From Gp6-AA40 sp963741135 (GTDB lineage Bacteria; Acidobacteriota; Vicinamibacteria; Vicinamibacterales; UBA2999): a stretch of DNA of 64,000 bases. The stretch lies in assembly GCA_963741135.1 (NCBI GenBank), contig CAVUHC010000007.1, forward strand, positions 806,001-870,000, given 5' to 3'. The notes beneath the pieces are model-generated. The model saw only the letters and a list, made by a program, of their open reading frames with translations, did not search any database and had not been told where the DNA came from. Both the position numbers and the translations under genes were made by a program. Shown here piece by piece: positions 34,961 to 45,525 of the stretch; positions within the stretch are counted from its first letter, which is position 1; each line of letters starts with the position of its first letter.

Positions 34961-36679
34961 TCAGCGCGTCGCCGCTTGCGCCGCCCGACCGACTGAAACG
35001 GTCTCGGGCAACCGTTCGAGTCCCACGAGCTTCCAGCCGTCACTCTGTCGGCGGAAGTGCGTGCGGATTGGCTGCTTCCACGTCGGGTATGCCGGATTGT
35101 CCGCGGAAATCGACACTTCGATGAAGCTGCCGGCCGCGGTCGGCAGGCCGCTCGGCGCTTCGATCGTCGTCGTGGCGCTCTGCGTTTCGGAAAGCGGGCG
35201 AGTCTGCCCCGTGGCGTTGTCGAACAGCGCCCACGAGGCTCGGTAGGTCACCGCGCCCTTGGCCACGCCAGCCGCGACGGCCGCGTTCTCGAACGTCAAC
35301 CGGTTGTTCGCATCCAGCCGCGGGGAGACGATGGGGTTGACCGCCGTCAGGTAGACGCTGGCAATCTTGTCGCGGCGCTTGATCAGCACATCGGCCAAGA
35401 TATTTTTCGGCGACGGGGTCGCTGAACTCGCCGGTGTGTACCGCGGCCCTGATCAGGTCGTCGGTGAACGCCACGACGCGTCGCGCCGCCCAGAACGCGT
35501 CGTCGTCACGCAACTCGACGTAGGCCGGCGTCGGGATCTGGGGCCGCCACTCCCTGGGATCGAATCGATCGCCCTCGAACTTGCCGATCGACGGGTACTC
35601 GACGTAGTCGATCGTCTGCCACGGGCTCAGCGCAAAGCCGAAGGAGAAGAAGCGCTTTCGCGTCGCACCTCCCTGATAGAAGTGCTCGTAGCTGAGGTCC
35701 CATTCGTGCAGGTCGTTGTTGAGGCCGAACGTCGAGCCGACGTCCTGCAGATAGTGCTTCACGACCGTGCGGCCATTCGAGGTTGCAAGAGCGTCGAGCG
35801 TGTTCGCCGCCTTCCAGTCCGTGAGGTTCGTCCATGCACCGAAGACGCGCAACGCGCGCAGCTCGCGGCGATGCTCGTGCGGGACGAGGTCGTTCGGATC
35901 GTCGGGACGGGTGCCGGAATACAGGAAATTGCCCAGGATCTTGCCGGGAACCAGACGGCCGGCGACGACGCGATAGGTGCCGTCCTTCTTCCGCGCGACC
36001 CTTTCGAGGATCTGGTTGATGTCGTCCCGCGTGAACGGGGTCCTCGCGCCGGACGGACGACGCAGCGTCGCCTTCGGATCGAATTCGATGCGCTTCGGAT
36101 CGAGCGTGGTCAGATACGATTCGACCTGGTTGTAGCCGAACGCCCAGAAGATCTTGGTCGCGATCTCGACGGCAGACGGTCGCCCCTTCCGGGAAGTGAG
36201 GAGGATCGAACTCGAGGAACCAGGTCTCGCCTTTGCCATCCCGCGCGGTGAAGCCAGGATGAGCGCCCGACGTCTTTTCCCTGATCACCACCCACTTCGA
36301 CGGGTCGGGTGGTGCGCCGACAATCGGTCCGCGCGCGAGCTGCTCGGGCGTGACCGTGGTCGTGCCGATCCGGTTCGTGAACCAGCTCGAATCCGGCACC
36401 TCGTCAATCGTGTTGATGTTCTGGGCCCGCGTGCCCGAGGGCTTGTAGCCAGAGACGACGAACAGGTCGTACATCTGTTCGTACAGCTGCTGAATCGAGG
36501 AGGGCTGCGCCTTCGACGCGTCCTGCGACTCCGGTTCGCGTGAAATCGGATCGTCGTCATAGAAGCGCGGCGCCTGGGTCGAGACGCCAGCGGCGAACAG
36601 GCCAAGCGCGGCCGCGAGCCAGAACGAGCGGCCGAACGCCTGAGCGCAGGATGCGCGTTGTGAATGACGATGTCGGCAT
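34961..36679 (-). CDS. Secreted hypothetical protein partnered with an outer-membrane barrel, frameshifted
   Basis: Starts at ATG 36679 (MPTSSFTTRILRSGVRPLVL, signal-like), shifts near 36615 into APRFYDDDPISREPESQDAS, then MYDLFVVSGYKPSGTRAQNI and DSSWFTNRIGTTTVTPEQLA. A second shift near 36190 gives AVEIATKIFWAFGYNQVESY, NQILERVARKKDGTYRVVAG and GSTFGLNNDLHEWDLSYEHF; a third near 35395 gives DVLIKRRDKIASVYLTAVNP and ends at 34961. Joined length about 570. I do not recognise a named domain. It begins 12 bases after the D15-like gene and reads the same way, so the two form an operon and probably a functional pair at the cell envelope. Confidence 0.6.
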
Positions 36680-36690
36680 GGGAGGCAGCC

Positions 36691-37908
36691 TTAGAAGACC
36701 GCGGAAGTCGCGACGACGAGGATCAGTCCGTCGCTGCCCCTGGCCAACTCGACGCGGAGCGGCGTTGAGATCGGCCCGTGAAAGCGAACGCCAAAGCCGT
36801 AGTCGTGCTTCAGCCCGTCGAAGTCGAGATCGGATCGGCGCGCGGTCACCTTTCCTGCGTCGTAGAACACCGCCGAGTCGAGAAAACGGCTGGCCATGAT
36901 GCGCCACTCTCCCTGAAGGAGCAGGCTGTTCTGATCGCGGAATCGCAGGCTCGTATAGCCCCGCAGCGTGGAGCTGCCGCCAAGGGTAGGGCATCATGAA
37001 GAACGGCATCGCCTGACCGCCCTTGTCGAACGTGGTTCGGGCGAGCACGCGGAAGGAGAGGACCCAGGTCTCGCGTAGGACAGGAACGTGCTGGATAGCC
37101 TCGTAGTCGACCTGCTGGAAGCCGAACGCTTTGTCCCTGTCGTTGTAGTCGTGCGCGGTGATGCCGTAGTAGCCCCCGCGCCGCGAATAACCGGGTGAGG
37201 TCCGCCAGTCGAAGCCAACCGTGGCCTGGGTGTGCACGTAGGTCGGGATCGGCGCCCAGACCGGGCAGCGTCGCCGGCGTGATACACGGTTTCGACCGAA
37301 GGGAACCGGCCGTGACCGGGTTCCTGCGACCACCTCGTCCATTCGACACCTCCGCGAAGCAGCAGGTATCGCCGTGTCGGCCAGAGGGTGAGTAGTCCCG
37401 ATGCGTACGGACGCTTGAACCGGTAGCTCGCACGGTCGTCTTTCGACGTGTCGATCCCGCAGCCCGTAGAAGCCGACTTGTGTCGCGTCGCGCCAGCCGC
37501 CGAGCACCGACAGCTCGCCGCGGCGGTGGAAGAGGCGAGGGGCGACGAACTCGATCTCGGCACGCTTGTAGTTGGACACCGAATAGCTGCCCCGCACGTC
37601 CACGAAGTTGTACGAGCTCACGTGCTGCATGTAACCAGCGCCCGAAGGCGAAGCCTCCGCCTGAATACGCCGATTCGAAGAACGGGTGCAGGTGCTTGCC
37701 CTCGCCGGTCAGGATGCCTTCGACTCTGGCTGCCAGCCGTTCGCCCTTGGTCGGGACATAGGGGTGCAGGGTCTTCGAGCTTTTCCGCTTGCGCCTGCTC
37801 GATGGCCGCCTGCCGCGTCGTGGGCTCAGGTTGCTGCGCCAATGCGACGCCCGCGGATCCAGTCAGTGCGATCAGTGTGAATAGAGTCAACAACCCAAGA
37901 CAGCGCAT
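36691..37908 (-). CDS. D15/BamA-superfamily outer-membrane barrel protein, several frameshifts
   Basis: Signal peptide (GLLTLFTLIALTGSAGVALAQ) at 37908, then KLEDPAPYVPTKGERLAARV after a shift. Barrel strands follow: MQHVSSYNFVDVRGSYSVSN, AEIEFVAPRLFHRRGELSVL, QVGFYGLRD, VGFDWRTSPGYSRRGGYYGI and QVDYEAIQHVPVLRETWVLS. The last part carries LGGSSTLRGYTSLRFRDQNS, matching the (V/I)RG(F/Y) loop motif of the superfamily, and ends VELARGSDGLILVVATSAVF. No POTRA repeats are visible. At least four frame changes occur (near 37780, 37450, 37270 and 36985). About 405 residues when joined, so a compact barrel like patatin-associated or TamA-like proteins. Confidence 0.7.
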
Positions 37909-38306
37909 CGATCACTCACGTCCGAAAACGAGTTGCCGCACGGGACGGCAATTCATGTTTACCACGAATATCTCTGAACCGCGCGAGCCTCAGACACGCC
38001 GAGGGGTTCAGGCGGGGGCCGCGGACGACACCACTCGACCTGTCGAGAAATCAGAGACGACAGTCGTATGCTAGCATCTGCGCTTTCCTGTACAACTGGA
38101 GGGTTTGTCCACCTCCTTGAACTGGAGAAGATCGGGGGAGCCGTATTGGGTGTGCAGAATCCGATCATCCAAGCCGGCAGAAGATACCGATTTTCTCCTC
38201 CTGATCCGAATGACATTCGTTGTTGACACGCGGCCGCATCAGTCCACTTCGCACGCATGAACGTGGAGGTGGGCGAGCTGCCCCCGTCGGCTGGCGGATA
38301 TGATCG
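37909..38306. other. Intergenic region between divergent genes
   Basis: No convincing gene on either strand. It must hold the promoters of the leftward barrel operon and the rightward kinase-TPR gene. A TTGACA-like hexamer occurs near 38223, but I see no matching -10 at a fixed distance. Confidence 0.4.
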
Positions 38307-40684
38307 ATGTCCGTGGCGGACAAGCCGGTCGACAACACACCTCTGGGACGGCTGCGCGGCCTTTACGAATGGCTGACCAGAGCCGCGGCGTCTCCGTCTC
38401 CGAGCATCGCGAGCGATCCCACCCGAGCGGGCTTGCCGGCGCACATCGCGCACTACACAATCGCGCGCAAGCTGGGGGAAGGCGGGATGGGGGTCGTGTA
38501 CGCGGCGCGCGACGAGCGGCTCGAGCGAACTGTCGCCTTGAAGACCATGTCGTCGCTGGCCAATGACGAGACGGCGCGCAAACGCTTCTGGCGCGAGGCC
38601 CGGGCCGCGGCGAGCGTCAATCATCCGAACGTCTGCCAGATCTACGAAATCGGCGAGGACGCTGGCGAGCTGTTCATCGCGATGGAACTCCTGGAGGGTG
38701 AGGCGCTGGCCGAGCGCTTGCGCCGGGGATCGCTGAGCGTGTCGCAGGCGCTGCCCATCGGCCTCGAAATACTGGCCGCGCTTTCGGCGTTACATGCCCG
38801 CGGTATCGTTCACCGCGACCTCAAGCCGTCGAACGTATTCCTCACGCCACACGGCGTGAAGCTGCTCGACTTCGGCCTCGCGCTGCCTGAGCCTGGAGCG
38901 ATCGCTCAGCTCGGTCGCTGGGCTGACGCGACCCGGCGTCGTCATGGGGACCCCGCGCTACATGGCGCCCGAACAGGTGACAGGCGAGACCGTCGATGCT
39001 CGTAGCGATCTGTTCGCGGTGGGCGCCATCCTCTTCGAGATGCTCGCGGGCCGCCCGGCGTTCACGGGACGCACCGCCATCGAGATCCTGCATGCCACGC
39101 TCTACGAACAGCCCCGGAGCTCTCACGGGCTCGCCTGCCGTGGCGGCGGTGGACCGCGTCATCCGCCGATCGCTGGCCAAGCGGCCTGCGGAGCGTCCGG
39201 CCTCGGCCGACTCGATGGCCGAGGAACTGCGCGCCGTCCGCAGCGTGGACGGCGACGACACGCCGGCCCTGGCCCACGCGCTCACACGCCTCGTGGTGCT
39301 GCCGTTCCGCGTCCTCCGCCCCGATCCCGAGACGGACTTTCTCGCTTTCAGCCTGCCGGACGCTATCGCGACGTCGTTGTCGGGCATCGGTTCTCTGATC
39401 GTGCGCTCCAGCGCCACCGCTGCGCGCTTCGCCGGGGAGGTGCCGGACTTCAAGGCCCTGGCGGCCGAGGTCGACGTCGACCGGGTGGTCATGGGAACGC
39501 TGCTGCGGTCCGGCGACCAGCTGCGGGCCGCAGCCCAGCTCGTCGAGGCGCCGGGGGGGACGCTACTCACGTCCCATACCGTCCAGTCATCGCTGGGCGA
39601 CCTGTTCCGGCTGCAAGACGACATCGCGCGCCGCGTGGTGGAGGCGCTTTCGCTCCCGCTGACGGGATCCATGGCGTCGCCCGCGCCCGACGCGCCGCAC
39701 AACGCCGCGCGCCTATGAGTTCTACCTCCGAGCGAACGAGTTGGCCCGCACCTACGACGGGCTCGCACGCGCGCGCGACTTGTATCTGCGGTGCCTGGAG
39801 CTGGATCCAACCTTCGCTCCCGCGTGGGCTCACCTCGGTCGCTGCCACCGCGTCATCGGCAAGTACATCGACGAGACGCCCGATAGCGAGACGTACGCGC
39901 AAGAGGCGCTCAACCGCGCCCTCGCGCTCAACCCGCGCCTCTCGGTGGCGCACAAGTTCTACGCAAACCTCGAGGCGGACATCGGTCAGGCGCAGCGATG
40001 CGCTCATGCGCCTGCTGGGCGAGGCCAACCGTCACGGCAACGATCCGGAGTTGTTCGCGGGGCTCGTCCACGCCTGTCGCTATTGCGGACTCTACGACGA
40101 GTCCATCGCCGCCCACGCTGAGGCACGCCGGCTCGACCCGAACGTCCCCACGAGTTTCGAGCAGACGCTGTTGATGACGGGCGACATCGACCGGCTCCTG
40201 GCCGTCGAGCGCCACTCGAATCGTCCCGGGCGCCGACGAAGGCATCCGGGTCATCGGCCTCGGCCTGGCAGGCCGTCGCGACGAAGCGCGCCGGGCGCTC
40301 ATCGACATGAGCCAGAGGAGGCGTATTCCGCTGTTTCAGTCGTGGAGCGAATATCTGATGAGTTGGCTCGATCGCCGCGCCGCGGACATGCCCGATGGCA
40401 TCACTTCCCTCAGCGCCATGAAGATTCAGGACGACCCGGAGGCTATCTTCCTGGAGGGATGGCTGCTCTGCGATGTCGATGAGCACGAAAGGGGGCTCGG
40501 CCATCTTCAGCGCGCAGTCGCCAAGGGCTATTTCGCAGCTCCGACACTTGCCGGCAGCCGGCAGTTCGACGCGCTGCGAAGCCTTCCCGCCTTCCAGACG
40601 CTCCTCGCGGAAGCGGAAGCGGGCCGCCGGCAGGCGCTCGCCGCGTTCCACGAGGCGGGCGGAGAACCACTTCTCGGCCGGTGA
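38307..40684 (+). CDS. Ser/Thr protein kinase with TolB/FlgO-like and TPR regions, multiple frameshifts
   Basis: Kinase domain from about residue 47: KLGEGGMGVVYAARDERLER, VALKTM, IVHRDLKPSNVFLTPHGVKL and LDFGLALPE, then after a shift near 38925 GTPRYMAPEQVTGETVDARS. Further shifts near 39115, 39715, 40000 and 40215. After the kinase comes LVVLPFRVLRPDPETDFLAF and FRLQDDIARRVVEALSLPLT, a TolB/FlgO-N-like domain common in acidobacterial kinases. TPR-like helices follow (LARTYDGLARARDLYLRCLE, QEALNRALALNPRLSVAHKF) to the stop at 40684. Joined length about 790 residues, the normal architecture. All kinase motifs are intact once frames are joined, so assembly indels are the likely cause. Confidence 0.8.
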
Positions 40685-40802
40685 CGGACCGCGCCAGGAG
40701 AATCGTCGCCGCTCGATGAGGCAGGCGCGACAGCGAGGCAGTATACGAGACCCAGTGCATCGGTCAGTCCGAAGCCCTTCACTCGCGAAATGTGGTAGTG
40801 GG

Positions 40803-41006
40803 TCAGTTTGAATTTCGAATCTCGCCAGCGCGCCGTTTTCTTGCAGAAATAGCCGTACGAACACCCAGATAGACTCCCAATGCCAGCACTGCCGGCACGA
40901 ACATTTCTCTCGTGTCGGTCAGGACATGCGCCAGCCATTCAACCACGACAAGGATGCTCAACAGAACCGCGATCTCTACGGCGACGGTTGTCTTGGTGAG
41001 TCTCAC
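40803..41006 (-). CDS. Small membrane protein
   Basis: 67 residues from a GTG at 41006, with two hydrophobic helices (VAVEIAVLLSILVVVEWLAHV and FVPAVLALGVYLGVRTAIS) and a basic tail. Unknown function. It starts immediately after a transposase remnant, so it may have been a passenger or may simply border the rearranged zone. Confidence 0.55.
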   Translation of the reverse strand: MRLTKTTVAVEIAVLLSILVVVEWLAHVLTDTREMFVPAVLALGVYLGVRTAISARKRRAGEIRNSN

Positions 41007-41066
41007 TTAATTCTCCACGAGACTAACGATCTCCTCAATTGTCCAGACGTGGTCTGCCATGCCGTC
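41007..41066 (-). pseudogene. Possible IS1-type transposase C-terminal remnant
   Basis: The minus frame reads LDGMADHVWTIEEIVSLVEN and a TAA at 41009-41007. The pattern (L/M)ADHVW(T/S)(I/L)EEIV resembles the last residues of IS1-family transposases. Only about 20 codons remain, joined directly to the HigA fragment at about 41066, so confidence is limited. Confidence 0.4.
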
Positions 41067-41227
41067 AAGCGATTCGTCGTCATCTGCATGCGCGTCGCGG
41101 CCTCCGCCTGAGTGAGGCCGAGCGGCTTCAGGAACTCTTCGAGGAGCATCTCGCCGGGATGGGTTGGCGGCCGGCGCATCCGTCGGAGATCGACGCCGCG
41201 GGTCGCCTTACGAGTTATTGTTCTCAC
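41066..41227 (-). pseudogene. HigA-family antitoxin fragment
   Basis: Encodes DLRRMRRPPTHPGEMLLEEF and LKPLGLTQAEAATRMQMTTN, then breaks off at about 41066. Over about 145 bases it is almost identical to the intact higA at 55398-55706, with only a handful of differences. The C-terminal half of the HTH domain and everything after it is missing, so it cannot be a working antitoxin. A recent duplication or shared mobile origin with the 55-kb copy is likely. Confidence 0.8.
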
Positions 41228-41282
41228 GCGGTGGACGCGATGACGTTCGGGCTCGGTCCCCCGTCCACACCACACGAACAAT

Positions 41283-41849
41283 TCACGCGCTCAGGCGCAG
41301 GCTGATCGGCTCGGCTCCGACTTCGAACGTTCCCGGGACGTTGATCGGCGCAAGCTGCTTTTCAATCAACGTGGCGCCACCTAGCTTCACGCTGCCCTTG
41401 GCCTTAATCTGACCCGTCTGAACTTCACACACGACGCCATCGCGAATGCGCAGCACCGCCCCCTGCAGCTCCAGCTCCACCGAAATCGAGAAGGTCAGCC
41501 GGCCAACTTCCTGTCCGTTCTTGAGCAGCGCGACGTATGGTTCGTGCGTCGACTTGATCTTGTGCTCGACCAATTGCAGGAAGATATCTTTGTCGGGCGT
41601 CTTCGCACTCCTCTGCAGTTGCTGCCGCAACGCGTACGACTTGTTCCAGGCGCCGAAGAGGATGTCGGTGAGACCGATATCCAGCAACCCGGAGAGCTGG
41701 ACGGCGATGGCTTTCGGCATCATGCGGCAGGCGAGCATCGCTCCACCGCTGCCGGCTTTCACGACGACCTCGTGGTCGGCGAGCGCACCCCGGATCTGCG
41801 CAGTGAGATCGGTCTGGCCTTCAAGGAAGAACTGACTGAGAGTCACCAT
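41283..41849 (-). CDS. Conserved hypothetical protein downstream of the PASTA protein
   Basis: About 188 residues from ATG 41849 (MVTLSQFFLEGQTDLTAQIR), overlapping the PASTA gene stop. Contains ILFGAWNKSYALRQQL, KDIFLQLVEHKIKSTHEPY, ELELQGAVLRIRDGVVCEVQ and GGATLIEKQLAPINVPGTFE. No signal peptide or membrane helix, so it is probably cytosolic or released. I have no family name. Tight coupling to the PASTA gene suggests a joint function. Confidence 0.65.
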   Translation of the reverse strand: MVTLSQFFLEGQTDLTAQIRGALADHEVVVKAGSGGAMLACRMMPKAIAVQLSGLLDIGLTDILFGAWNKSYALRQQLQRSAKTPDKDIFLQLVEHKIKSTHEPYVALLKNGQEVGRLTFSISVELELQGAVLRIRDGVVCEVQTGQIKAKGSVKLGGATLIEKQLAPINVPGTFEVGAEPISLRLSA

Positions 41850-44800
41850 GACATCACCTGATTGCCGGGCCATTGGCCGGCGACAAATCCATTTGCGTCG
41901 TCGAGCGTCTGCGCGCCGTCATCCGGGCACGCCTCTAGGGTCACTTCGAAGTCCACCAGGTTCTCGTCGCCTGGAACGCTGGTCTGAAATCCCGCGTCCG
42001 TGTACGGCGTCAGCTCGGGAGTATTGGCGAGGCGATGCTGACGCGCTCTTGCCAACGAAGCGGCCGCCGCGACACCAAGACCGAGCAGGGCACCAGCGCC
42101 CAACCATCGCAGCGGCAGGAAGGACGACGCTGGAGTAATCGGCAGAGCGACGATGAGGTCGATCGCTGTGCCGGGTGCCACCTGGACTCCGGCCGCGAGG
42201 GACTGATACGTAACTGTCCCCGTCGTCGCACCGGATGGCGTCTGCGCAACCGTGCCGGGTTGCAAGCCCGCAGCGCGAAGCACGACGAACGCCTGCTCGA
42301 GCGAGTAATTGAGCAGGGGAGGGACGGTGATCAAGGTTTGCTGAGCCTGAATCGGAACGATAGGAACGGCGAGCCACACTGAAACGGGAGCGCCAGCATC
42401 GACAACGGTGCCGGCGGGCGGATCCTGCGCAACAACAGTCCCGCGGGGTTCGGCGCTTTCGCGCTCGCTGACCGGTCCGACAAAGAGCTTGAGTTCTTGG
42501 ATAGCTGTGGTCGCATCATTCTGAGTACGGCCGCGAAGATCCGGAACCGTCACCCGCACCGTCGGCAACGGTGTCGCGATCCAGATGTCCACAGTCGATC
42601 CCGGCGAAACTTGCTGCCCGGCGGCTGGTTTCTGATCGATGATCACGCCCGCCGATGCGCTGTACTCGCGAGACATCACTGCGCCGATTCGAAGCGTCTG
42701 CCGACCGAGCAGGAATTCCGCGTTATCGCGGCGTTGACCGATCAGATTGGGAACAGCCGTCGTCGTGACTCGCACCGGAATGGCCAGCGCGATGTCGACC
42801 GCGGACCCTCGCTGTGCCTCGGTGCCTGCCAGCGGGCGCTGTCCAACGACCGTTCCGGGCGCTTGATTGGATTCGCGCTCGCTCATCCTGCCTGGCGACA
42901 GGCCCGCGTTGCGAATGAGATCAAGTGCGTCAGCTCGAAGATGTCCGGTCAGTGGCGGCACGAGAGAAGGAAGAGGGGGGGATGCCGCCCACAGGTCGAC
43001 CGGAGTTCCAGGACTGACCCGCGTGCCGGCCGTCGGCGACTGCTGGAGCACCAAGCCGCGAGCTTCTGTTGATTCGCGAGTTCGGACAACACCTGTGCGG
43101 AGATGCCAGCCCATGAGAATAGAGTCAGCTTCCTGAGTCCCACGCCCCACGAGGTCGGGAACCTCGACGGGCATCGGCACGGCGACCCACACTCGCACGG
43201 GTACTATCCGGCCTCACGGGCGTGCCAGGGGACGGGGTTTGGTCGACCACGTTGCCGGCCTTCTCATGTGACTCACGCTCGCCGACGTCGGCGAGGCGGA
43301 GGCCGACGCGGGTGAGCGCTCCGATCGCACTGGCGCGGTCGCGCCCGCGAAGATCGGGGACGGTGATCGGCGGCTGAACGGCCAACCAGACATCGACCGC
43401 ACTGTCCGGCTTGACGACGGTGCCGACGGCCGGTGTCTGATCGACGACCGTGCCCTTCGGCAGCGTCGAGTCGCGCTCATAGGTTCTTCCCAGCCGCAGA
43501 CCGGCATCTGCAAGTTGGCGTCGGGTACCGATCGCGTCGTTGCCCGAGAGTAGCGGTACGCGCGACACACGTTCCGCAACAACGAGATCAATCACAGCAT
43601 CGCATTTCACAAACGTCTGCGGCGGATACGACTGACCGACGATCGTACCCGTCGGTTGATCGGATTCTCGCCTTGTGACGTTGCCGACGCGCAGCCCGGA
43701 GCCAGCAATCAGCTGTATCGCCAGCTTCTCGTCGCGGCCTATCAGCGACGGAGCCGGTATCGGTTGGCACTCTGGTGCGTCCGCAACGATGACGTCCACC
43801 GGTGAGCCGCAAGGCACGCGTGCGCCCACCTCGGGCCACTGTTGGAGGACGGTACCTGCTGGCCGGGTGTCTTGACGTGTTCCAGTTTTGCCGAGTGTCA
43901 GATGCGCCTTGCCGAGTACGTTCTTGACCAGGGACGCGTCGGCGCCGAATAGGTCCGGGACCGCGCAATAAGGAGTCTGGACCTCTGGGCGAACAGCGAC
44001 CACGATCTCAACTGGAGAGCCACATAGCACTCTGGCGCCGCGTTGTGGCGCCTGATCGATCACGGTACCCTGCGGCCGAGAGTCCGTACGCGAAACGACC
44101 CTGCCCAGCGAGAGCTTCTTCCCACCAAGTTCTTTTTCGGCCGACTGGGCGTCGGCGTCGAGCAGGCTCGGCACAGTGCAATAGGGAGTCTGGACCTCCG
44201 GAGGAACAGCGACCACGATGCCGACGGGAGAGCCACATGGCACCAGGGCACCACGTTCCGGCGACTGATCGATGATGCTTCCTTTCGAGCGACTGTCGCG
44301 ACGGGTGTCAACGTTGCCCAGCGTCAGTTTTTCGCTTTCGAGCGCTTTTCTCGCTGAGCTGACGTCGTCACTCAAGAGACTCGGAACCCGACAGAGGGGA
44401 GGTCCCACGTCGTCAACGGCAACCCTGAAGTCGACGTATGAGCCGCAGCGCACCGGCTTCCCTGGCTGTGGAGATTGATCGGTGACGGTGCCCACCGGCT
44501 GGCGAGAGTCCGGTCGCCGGTCCACTCTCCCGACGAGGAGTTTCGCGCCGGTCACGTCCTTCTTCGCCGAACGCTCGTCGTTGCCAGTCAATTTCGGCAC
44601 CGTGCAGTCCAGGCGCGGGCCGTCGTCGAAGAAAGCCGACACGACGTCGATGCGTGAACCACATGGGACCTGCGAGTTGGGTTTCGCCGACTGATCGATG
44701 ACCGTTCCAGTCGGGCGCGAGTCGGCACGACGACCTACTCCACCAAGGGAAAGCCTGGCTTTCTCGAGTGTTCCGCTAGCGGCGTTGACGTTGAGTCCGA

Positions 44801-45011
44801 TCAGGTTCGGCACAGTGCAACGCACCACTTGTTGTTCTTGGCGTTGCTGAAGCACGCGAGACGACTTGTCGGGAACCTGTGTGACGGCGCGTTCGGGCGG
44901 TTTCGAAGCGGCTTTGGTCTGAGGCTCGAATGCAAGGAGGGAGCGGCTGCCGGAGGACAGCGCTAGAGCCACCATGCCAATCGCCAGAATTGCCGTTCGT
45001 GCTCGCTTCAT
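41843..45011 (-). CDS. Large multi-PASTA-repeat envelope protein, one frameshift
   Basis: Signal or anchor (AILAIGMVALALSSGSRSLL) at ATG 45011, a short linker, then 13 PASTA domains (each about 65 residues, pattern VP.L.G......A...L....L..G.......S...GTV..Q.P..G..V..GS.VD). Near the C-terminus a helix (LGAGALLGLGVAAAASLARA) and a polar tail of about 60 residues follow. A frameshift near 43205 falls in repeat 8. Repeats 1-5, and less strictly 6, start with Cys (CTVP, CRVP, CAVP) and have a second Cys before GS (VPCGS, VRCGS), which could form a disulfide per domain. Repeats 7-13 lack them. No kinase or penicillin-binding domain is attached, unlike usual PASTA proteins. About 1,040 residues. 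Confidence 0.85.
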
Positions 45012-45525
45012 GGTCCCCACTGCTTTCCGAGAAGGGCGCCACCTGCCCGCTGCACTGCGTGTTCGCGTCCCGGATAGCACAATCGGTTCCATTCAGGAAC
45101 AACGACAAAGCCTAGGAAAATTCACCGAAGGATCGCGCGAATCGGATTTGTCGACCTATCCGAATGGCGTCGTCACTATCCGATCGGCGAGCACGAAGAG
45201 TGCGAGTGTCCTTGCGGTCTGACATTGTGCAGCCGTTGCCCCTTCCCAAGGGCTGGCCGCCAAGCGTCGGACCTGTAGGGGCTGACCGGTCATGCTGTAT
45301 TTAGTAACGACGGAACATCGGAGATCGAACACTGAACGCTCGCCAGTTCGTCAGTGTGAGATCTGACGTGGTCAGCCAGCATCAAATACGATCGGCAACA
45401 TTGGAGATTCGGCCGCCGGTGGAGGTCAGGGAGAGCGATTTGTTCGGGAAAAGTGGTGACGACACCAACGTTGACATTCTTGGTAGCGGGCGCTAGGCTC
45501 CCGACCCGATCGATGGGAGGTCAAT
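45012..45525. other. Intergenic region between divergent genes
   Basis: Over 500 bases with no convincing ORF on either strand and no clear promoter. It separates the leftward PASTA operon from the rightward secreted-protein genes and is somewhat less GC-rich than its surroundings. Confidence 0.4.

Noticed and set aside
38222..38260. TTGACA-type promoter for the kinase-TPR gene
   Set aside because: The -35-like hexamer has no acceptable -10 at 16-18 bases, so I do not call it.
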